A stretch of 64,000 nt of DNA. Origin: Sabellastarte sp. h YS-2021. Taxonomy: Eukaryota; Annelida; Polychaeta; Sabellida; Sabellidae. A program made the translations under genes and the position numbers. The stretch is from the NCBI GenBank assembly GCA_964017235.1, contig OZ024933.1, positions 60,184,255-60,248,254 on the forward strand. Direction: 5' to 3'. The notes below the pieces were generated by a model. It searched no databases, was not told where the DNA came from, and was given only the letters and a program-made list of their open reading frames with translations. Below are positions 57,867 through 64,000 of this stretch, one piece after another (the first letter of the stretch is position 1; every line of letters begins with the position of its first letter).

Positions 57867-59051
57867 ATGTCGATGATAGTTAGTGATCAATTGAAAATCT
57901 TGTCTGCAAACTGTCAGGGCTTGAGGGATCACACCAAAAGACTTGATGTCTTAAACTATTTTCTTCAGCTAAACCCGAATATAATTTGTCTGCCAGACAC
58001 CCATCTGACTGTTGATGACGAGAATCTTTTAAAATTGACATCTAATTGTAATTGCTTTATAAGTGGCTCAAGGACTAATGCACGTGGTGCTGCAATTTTA
58101 TTAAAAGAAAATTTTGCTCATAAAGTCATAAAATTTGTTCCAGATAAAGGTGGAAATTATATTTAGGTTGATATGGAAATAGAAAATATAAGTTTGAGAA
58201 TAATCAATATTTATGCACTAAATACTGACACTCCAAGTTTTTTTCAAACTATAGACAACCTCATTTCAGAAAATACATCAGATCATTTGATATTATGTGG
58301 TGATTTCAGTTTAATATTTGACTCAAATATGGACTGTTACAACTATGTCAGCATCAATAATCCAAGGTCAAGGTCTGTAATTTTGGAATAAATGCAAATT
58401 CATGAAGTAATAGATACTTATCGATACTTTCATCCAAACACAAAATGATACACATGGACACGAAGAAACCCAGTAAGGCAGGCACGCTTGGATCATTTTT
58501 TAGTGTCGCACTGCTTTATTGACCTAGTATGTAAATGTAAGATTATTCCAGGGTACAGGTCAGATCACTCTGTACATGAAGTAAATCTTAAGATAAACAA
58601 TTTCACACAAAGGAAAGGCTTATGGAAATTAAACTGTGATCTCCTGAAAAATCAGGATTTTATTAATTTAGTAAATGACACAATCCAGAGAACACGTCTG
58701 GAATTTATAGCACCAGTTTATGATCCTACTTTCCTTGAAACCACCTCTGATTTTGATGTAACTTTTACCACTGATGTTGATCTTGTTCTTGAAATGATTT
58801 TGCTTAAAGTAAGAGAAGCAAGTATTAAATATTCTTCATTATTGAAACGTGCAAGAAATGATCAGGAAAAGTCCTTGGTTAATCAAATTGAAGAACTTGA
58901 AAAAGATGAAAATAATCTGAGAATTGGAGATGAACTTGAAAAACTTAGACAACAATTAGAATCCTTAAGGGAGATTAAATTGAAAGGTCAAATGGTTCAC
59001 TCAAGGGCAAAGTGGTTACATTCAGGTGAAAAACCATCTCATTTTTTTTAA
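57867..59051 (+). pseudogene. LINE ORF2, apurinic-like endonuclease and linker
   Basis: 'LKILSANCQGLRDHTKRLDV' starts an exonuclease-endonuclease-phosphatase fold. 'NPNIICLPDTHLT', 'GAAILLKENF', 'LILCGDFS', 'WTRRNPVRQARLDHFLVS' and 'GYRSDHSVH' follow in order. This nuclease nicks the target DNA to prime reverse transcription. Two catalytic positions are changed: the usual QETHL reads PDTHL (Glu to Asp), and GDFN reads GDFS. In-frame stops lie at 58164-58166 (TAG) and 58389-58391 (TAA), and another near 58446. The linker after 58600 is coiled-coil-like ('LVNQIEELEKDENNLRIGDE') and ends at a frame break at 59051 ('GEKPSHFF'). Confidence 0.85.
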
Positions 59052-59053
59052 CC

Positions 59054-60361
59054 TTGAACGCAAAAATTTGCCTAGAGAATGGTGAAACCATAACAAATCA
59101 AACTGATATATTAAATCAGGTTAAAGATTATTATGGCAATTTATTCAAAAGTCAAGATAGCATACTTGAAGATGTCAAATTTGATGAAATCCTTAATCAA
59201 GATTTTGTTAAAAAACTGACAGGAAATCAAGCTCAACAATTAGAAGGACCTCTTGTTTTAAGTGAATTGAGTAATACTTTAAAGAATATGAAAAACAACA
59301 AAACCCCTGGTATCGATGGATTCCCTGCTGAATTTTTTAAAGTCTTTTGGGGACAGTTAAAGTTTATGATTTTAAGAGTGGCAAATTTTTATTTTCACAA
59401 AGGTAAATTCTCGGTTACCATGAGACAGTCTATCATAAATTGTATCCCAAAAGGTGATAAATCAAGACAATTCCTAAAAAATTGGCGTCCTATATTTCTA
59501 CTCTCTGTTCTGGATAAGCTTATTTCTTCAGCTATTGCTAATAGGTTGAAACAAGTTTTAGACACATTAATATCTAAAACATCTAAATATCTAAAAGGAC
59601 ATAATATAGGAGAATTGATAAGATTAATCTATGACTTGATGAGTTTTACTGAAAAACAAAAGATAAAAGGGTTATTGATGCTGATAGACTTTGTAAAAGC
59701 TTTTGATTCTGTATCTTGGAAGTTTTTATACAATGTGCTTGATTTTTTTGGCTTTGGTAAAGATTTTATTCATTGGATTAGAATTTTTAATACTGACTTT
59801 CATGCATCAGTAATACAAGCTGGCATCAAATCAGAATTTTTTAAAATAGAAAGAGGTTGCAAACAGGGTGACCCCATAGCCTCATATTTATTTCTCTTAT
59901 GTGGTTAGATTTTATTTTATCTAATTTGTCAAAATGTTGAAGTAATGGGTATTCAAGTTGGTCAAGAAGAAATCAAGCTCTCACAGTTTGCTGAGGACAC
60001 AACCATCATTCTTGATGGTTCTTATAGATCCCTTGAAGCAGCTTTGAATGTTATTGAGATATTTGGGAATATATCCGGTCTAAAGATGAATACCACAAAA
60101 ACCAAAGTAATTTGGATTGGGGACAAAAGACATAGTACTGACAAACTACCCATGTCATATCGTTTAGAATGGGGAACAACTACTTTCAATTTATTAGGGA
60201 TACTGTTCTCGGTGAATTTTGATGATATACCAGTTTTAAATTTTCCGCCACTTTTGGATAAAACAAGGAAGATTATAAATAGTTGGAAAAGAAGATCGCT
60301 CACCCCCTTGGGAAAAATAACAATTATAAAAACATTTATATTGTCAAACTTGTTAAACTAA
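59054..60361 (+). pseudogene. LINE ORF2, reverse transcriptase domain
   Basis: 'MKNNKTPGIDGFPAEFFKVF' (entry motif), 'RQSIINCIPKGDKS', 'LKNWRPIFLLSVLDKLISSA', 'LLMLIDFVKAFDSVSWKFLY' (first catalytic Asp intact), 'ERGCKQGDPIASYLFLL', then a TAG at 59906-59908. The frame resumes with 'LSQFAEDTTIILDG' and 'ISGLKMNTTKTKVIW'. The catalytic box FADD reads FAED, replacing one of the metal-binding aspartates, so the enzyme is dead even apart from the stops. Family placement with the L1/Tx1 group rests on the FADDTT-like box and the ORF1 type. Confidence 0.9.
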
Positions 60362-61665
60362 CTATTTATTTTGTGCTATTCCATCACCAGGCGACTCATA
60401 TACAAAAAATTTAAATACCTTACTTTTTAATTATCTTTGGGACACTAAGCCTGATAAAGTTAAGCGTAGCTGTGCAACACAAGACTATAGAAATTTTGGA
60501 TTGAGAATGGTTGATTTAAAGAGCCATATAAATGCAATAAAGCTTTCGTGGATAAGTAAACTAATTAAAAATAACCATAACCAATTTTCTACAATACTAG
60601 AAAATTTACTTTTACCAATTTCCAAGATCACAATACTTGGGTCAGACTGGTTAAAGGGTTTTAACAAAAAATATATAATCCATTCTGGAAAGAAGTATTC
60701 AGTGTTTTGATTATTTATTTGGAAAATCAGGCTATAACCAATACAAAAGAACTCCTTCTATCTCCCTTGTGGTTTAATCCAAAAATTTCAAAAAATAAGT
60801 TATTTCTTCCTAAATGGTTTAGCAATGGCATTACATTGGTCGGTGACATCCTCAATAACCAAGGAGAAATTCTAAGCCAAGTACAGCTTAAACAAAAATT
60901 TAAATTTCAAATAAACTTTCTTGAATATCATCATGTAAAGCTCAATATTAAAGATTTTCTAAAATGCTATGAAACTGTGACAGGAAGCTTTGATCAACCT
61001 CCCCAACCCAGTGTTCCTATGCACATTGCTTTTTTCATTAATAATAAAAATGGAACCAAAGGTATCTATCAAAATATTTCCGGTAAATTAAAACCGCTTC
61101 ATATGGAGTTTCAAACCAAATGGCACAATGAACTTGATGTAAACCTTGAAAATGCCTTGTGGCAATTTTTTTTAAACTGTGTTTTAAAGCTTCAAATGAT
61201 TCATATCATAAATGGTTCCAATACCAAATATTGCATCGTACCTTAGCAACCCAGAAACTCCTAAGCAAAATGAGCATGTCAAACTCACCTACTGGCTTAA
61301 GTTGTCAATCAAATATTGAATCGTTATGTCACCTATTTTACTTTTGCCCTAATTCAAAACAGCTATGGACCCAACTTGAAAACAAAATTAAGATTAGTAC
61401 TCAATTTACCGTAAATTTCAATCCCTGTGATGTCTTACTGGGTTACACTTTAGATAATAACAACTCTATTGCTATAAATGTCATATTGTTGGTAACTAAA
61501 GCATATATATATAAAACTTCAAGAATACTGAAAAAGTATTACATTAAAGATGTTATACAGCTTGCAGAAAGAACATATAATGAACAACATTTAGCTGCAA
61601 AATTAGATTATAAGGAACATAAATTTGAAAGGGAGTGGCATCAAATTAAACTTCTCTTTACTTAA
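60362..61665 (+). pseudogene. LINE ORF2, C-terminal region with zinc motif
   Basis: Two or three overlapping frames (60501-60710, 60707-61246, 61159-61665) carry the connection region: 'LRMVDLKSHINAIKLSWISK', 'FQYQILHRTLATQKLLSKMS', and a cysteine/histidine segment 'CQSNIESLCHLFYFCPNSKQ' similar to the CDIC...EHYFYYC motif in the 50340 LINE. Frameshifts near 60705 and 61170. Stop at 61663-61665. Confidence 0.8.
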
Positions 61666-62010
61666 TAAATAAAACTCCATTAAAATGTTTGGTAAATAAA
61701 AACCTAAAAGTCTCTGACTCTCTGTATAATACTTTAATTTTATGCTTCTTGATTTATGCAAATTTACATGACTGATGGTTGTACAGCACTTTTCCCAGTA
61801 CTTTTTGTGTTGTTTTTGTTTTTTTTTATTAAAAATAGGTGTGTAACAATTTCTCCATGGTATTAAATATACTTTTTTTTGTTTTATTGTAACATTATTA
61901 AAAATATTGTACACTGGGGATCTTGCCTGCCAGAGATCATCAGTTCTTTCTGTAAATGGCAGTTTTTGTTTGTTTCACATCAATAAAAAAATATGAAAAA
62001 AAAAATTTTA

Positions 62011-62135
62011 TTATTATTTTCTGTATATACCCACTCAAAAACACATGAGGTGGTAACACACTAAACTATAATCAATATAACCATATTATCATGCATTGTT
62101 CCCATTTTAACCATGATCATTTATCAAAAGGACAC
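62011..62135 (+). other. Unassigned segment before the ribozyme
   Basis: Lies between the 3' A-rich end of the LINE and the hammerhead motif. AT-rich, non-coding. Probably the same element as the ribozyme (a Penelope-type terminal repeat or a retrozyme-like unit), but no sequence match to the PLE at 53117-54070 was found. Confidence 0.4.
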
Positions 62136-62206
62136 TGCCTCTGATGAGACCTATACAGATTATGGTTGAAATATAATTATACCACTAATATAAATTGTAT
62201 CAGGCA
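62136..62206 (+). ncRNA. Hammerhead ribozyme motif (type I)
   Basis: Stem I: TGCCT (62136-62140) pairs perfectly with AGGCA (62202-62206). Core CTGATGA at 62141-62147. Stem II: GACC (62148-62151) pairs with GGTT (62164-62167), a G.U closing pair, around a 12-nt loop. Core GAA at 62168-62170. Stem III: ATATAATT (62171-62178) pairs with AATTGTAT (62193-62200), with one wobble. Then C17 at 62201, the expected cleavage position. All conserved core positions are present. Hammerheads are established components of Penelope-like terminal repeats and retrozymes, where they process element RNA. The segment lies between a LINE and the resumption of DIRS sequence. Confidence 0.8.
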
Positions 62207-62248
62207 ACTCACTGACTATCACTTGATTATTAGCTTTATAATTATTAT

Positions 62249-62263
62249 ACCATCTATATCATT
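62249..62263 (+). repeat. Right junction repeat of the 9.1-kb insert
   Basis: CCATCTATATCATTT, 13 of 15 identical to 53102-53116, placed exactly where the DIRS RT frame restarts. Aged target-site duplication, or the only remaining overlap of the two DIRS halves. Confidence 0.7.
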
Positions 62264-63010
62264 TGTATGCTTAGGTATTCTTATCAATACTGAAGATAGA
62301 ACTATGTCCATACTCCCTGATAAGTTGCAAGAAATACTACAGTCTTGAATGGCATAATAAAAGGTTTTGTTCAAAACGACAACTTCAGTTTGCTGGGATA
62401 ACTTTTTGTATTTTTGTAAGTGTGTAAAGCCAGCTATTGTGCTTCTAAATTGTATGCTGGCTTTGTAGAGAGACAATGTTAATAATGAAATCATATTCTT
62501 ATCTCAGAAATTTTCAAAGACCTTAACTGGTTCTCTTTATTCTTAAAATAGTTTAATGGAGTTGTATTTTATGGTGTCAGACCATTAACAGCTGATCTTT
62601 GTCTCGATGCTTGTTCAACAGGCTTGGAGTGTCTATGGTCGACAATGCTATGAGCTGCCCTTACCTAAAGATTTCAATAATTATACAATAGTCCACCCTG
62701 AGATGTTAAATATCCTACTGGCTCTCAAGATATGGGCTTATCAATGTACTGATTGGAAGGTTCAAATTCAATGTGATAATATGGCTGTGGTAGATGTTCT
62801 TGCTTCTGGCAAGACTAAGGACAAAGTACTAGCTACATGTGCCTGAAATATATGGTTATTATCCTCCCTGTATAATATCACCTTACAGGTAGATCATATA
62901 CCTGGTAGAGATAACATGGTGGCAGATTTGCTATCTAGGTTTAAGTTCGACCAAGAGTCTTATCTCAAACTTAGTCAACATATACCTTATCCTCATTGGA
63001 TATCCTCACT
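62249..63010 (+). pseudogene. DIRS RT thumb and RNase H
   Basis: 'FVCLGILINTEDRTMSILPD' begins where the RT was cut at 53116. After frame changes come 'CKCVKPAI', 'LLNCMLAL' and 'IFKDLNWFSLFLK', then 'GVYGRQCYELPLPKDFNN' and 'IVHPEMLNILLALKIWAYQC', 'VQIQCDNMAVVDVLASGKTK', and 'LQVDHIPGRDNMVADLLSRF'. These are the RNase H acidic positions (E in 'HPEML', D in 'QCDNMAV', D in 'DNMVADLLSR'). The RNase H removes RNA from the cDNA hybrid. Stops after 'LQEILQS' (62346) and after 'ATCA' (62844), and shifts around 62610, make it inactive. Confidence 0.85.
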
Positions 63011-63029
63011 GATTTGACATGTTTAAATT

Positions 63030-64000
63030 ATGGCATATAGTTGTAGGCACTCTTCCAGCTCAGCTCAGCTGACCACCAGGGCGTTTGCACATTTGTTTGA
63101 AGTCTTCAGGCCAGGTACTCAGAGAGATGTTACTCTAGCAGGTTTTATGACTTTCTTGATTTCCTGATGGCGGCTGGGCTGTCACTGTAACGGATACATA
63201 TTTCAGTACTTTTAACTTTCATGGAACATGTGCATACTCACAACTCAAAAGTAGCTCCAATCAGTAATTACATGGCCGCTCTTACAGCCTTTTTATACTG
63301 TACGATTTGCCTACTGCTGTCTTTAAAAATGACAAGATTCAATTATTTATTAAAGCACTCAAGTTGAACAGGCCTTTGTTCAACTTGAATGCCCCTATTT
63401 TAAAAGAGCAAACTCTTGTTCAGATTGTAGAGGTTTATAATCACCTAGAGCATCCTTACGTCTTTACCACTGTATATTTGCTGGCCTTTTTTTCTCATTT
63501 ATGAGATTGTCAAATATTCTCTCTCATACCAGAGCTCAGCATGATCACACTAAACATGTAGCTAGATGGGATGTTTTTTTTCACCTTCAGAAGCCATTGT
63601 TTTGTTGAAATGGTCCAAGACCAATCAATTTAGGGATAGGGTGCTACTAGCCCCCCTTTTCCCTAGCTCACCTCTATGTCCAGTCACAGCACTTGGAGCA
63701 ATGATTGCTCATATCATTGGATCTGATAATGATCCACTTTTTGCTACTTATGTTCATGATTCATTATTGCCATTAACAGATACCATGGTTAGAAAGCATC
63801 TTAAGAGGGTGCTTGCACTCATCGGCTTGCAAAATGATGGGTACACATTTCACACATTCAGAAGGTTTAGTTCCTCCTGGGGCTCCGATGGAAGCTACTA
63901 AATCTCAGGAGACATGGGTATCAGACACTGTCTGACGTTATATACATTCACACACCCCTGCTTCCTCGGCTCTCCTCTCAGCTTTTAGACAACAACTACT
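63030..64000 (+). pseudogene. DIRS tyrosine recombinase, broken and cut by the window end
   Basis: N-terminal SAM-like part: 'LTTRAFAHLFEVFRPGTQRD' near 63070. Then 'VAPISNYMAALTAFLY', 'LPTAVFKNDKIQLFIKALKL' and 'IVEVYNHLEHPYVFTTVYLL', and the catalytic half 'VLLKWSKTNQFRDRVLLAPL', 'LFATYVHDSLLPLTDTMVRK', 'GYTFHTFRRFSSSWGSD' and 'TWVSDTV..RYIHSHTPASS'. HxFRR carries the His and Arg of the tyrosine-recombinase active site, and the last block is the conserved end of DIRS recombinases. The enzyme would join circular cDNA to the target without a duplication. A Trp codon in 'VSDTVW' is TGA (63944 region); stops also occur near 63190, 63503 and 63899. Confidence 0.8.

Larger units (their letters stand above)
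54071..62010 (+). mobile_element. Long, decayed L1/Tx1-type LINE with NADAR-bearing ORF1
   Basis: Contains a 5' leader with an internal repeat, ORF1 (54698-55978), a 1.9-kb non-coding gap, and ORF2 (57867-61665) with endonuclease, RT and zinc C-terminus. The 3' side ends near an A-rich stretch (61982-62005, 'caataaaaaaatatg...'). Frames are broken many times, in contrast to the intact LINE at 50340-52951, so this insertion is much older. It lies between the PLE fragment and the hammerhead segment inside the DIRS RT. Its own exact 5' boundary and target duplication were not resolved. Confidence 0.85.
47700..64000 (+). mobile_element. Decayed DIRS-type retrotransposon, host of nested insertions
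   Basis: From left to right: gag-like frames (48000-48890), RT start (49735-50339), RT catalytic-box part (52952-53116), RT thumb and RNase H (62249-63010), tyrosine recombinase (63030 to the window edge). RT plus RNase H plus tyrosine recombinase in this order is the defining content of DIRS-order elements, which use a recombinase instead of an integrase. Many stops and frameshifts show it is dead. Foreign inserts at 50340-52951 and 53117-62248 account for most of its length. The left boundary and terminal repeats were not located; the right end lies beyond the window. Confidence 0.85.

Overview
The window reads as non-coding, repeat-dense, AT-rich animal DNA. There are no operons, no dense ORFs and no convincing complete host gene. 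tRNA- and 5S-headed SINEs, many TIR-bearing non-autonomous DNA elements, and DIRS, Penelope-like and L1/Tx1-type retroelements occur together. I infer a marine invertebrate, most likely a mollusc. This rests on repeat style only; no diagnostic host gene is present.

Positions 1-46,700 are intergenic or intronic DNA filled with small repeats. They include two copies of an element with ~140-bp internal tandem repeats ending in a hairpin (110-700; 3605-4387), two copies of a CGGATCC-ended MITE (1005-1288; 28714-29010), and a long-TIR element (4410-4902). Several elements are packed with short palindromes (1923-2240; 35504-36183; 39441-39920; 44937-45030). A MITE full of CCGACGTTGG words (13883-14466) splits a MADF-like pseudogene. 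Three SINE families with tRNA-like heads (A, B, C) and two 5S-headed SINE-like copies are also present, with two CR1/L2-like LINE tails, microsatellites and a 24-bp minisatellite. Possible host coding DNA is limited to short transmembrane or cysteine-containing ORFs or exons (5478-5789, 31067-31339, 41963-42180), all of uncertain identity.

Positions 46,750-64,000 are a nested stack of transposons. A SINE is split by a Harbinger-like MITE (46870-47383). Then a decayed DIRS-type tyrosine-recombinase retrotransposon runs to the window end: gag-like ORF, RT, RNase H, tyrosine recombinase. Its RT gene is broken twice. First, at the catalytic-box region a 5'-truncated L1/Tx1-type LINE (50340-52951) inserted with a perfect 18-bp target duplication and is still open for about 800 codons. 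Second, just downstream, a 9.1-kb block (53117-62248) begins with a minus-strand Penelope-like fragment bounded by inverted copies of its own end, continues with a long decayed L1/Tx1-type LINE, and ends in a segment that folds as a hammerhead ribozyme. The DIRS RT frame resumes at 62249, where a 15-bp near-copy of the left junction sequence lies.

The most notable biology is in that second LINE. Its ORF1 carries a coiled coil, an L1-ORF1-type RNA-binding domain and a C-terminal NADAR (YbiA-like, ADP-ribose-related) domain. The hammerhead motif at 62136-62206 is the second highlight. Everything recognisable is mobile DNA, so the genes do not form a pathway; the layout records a series of insertions.
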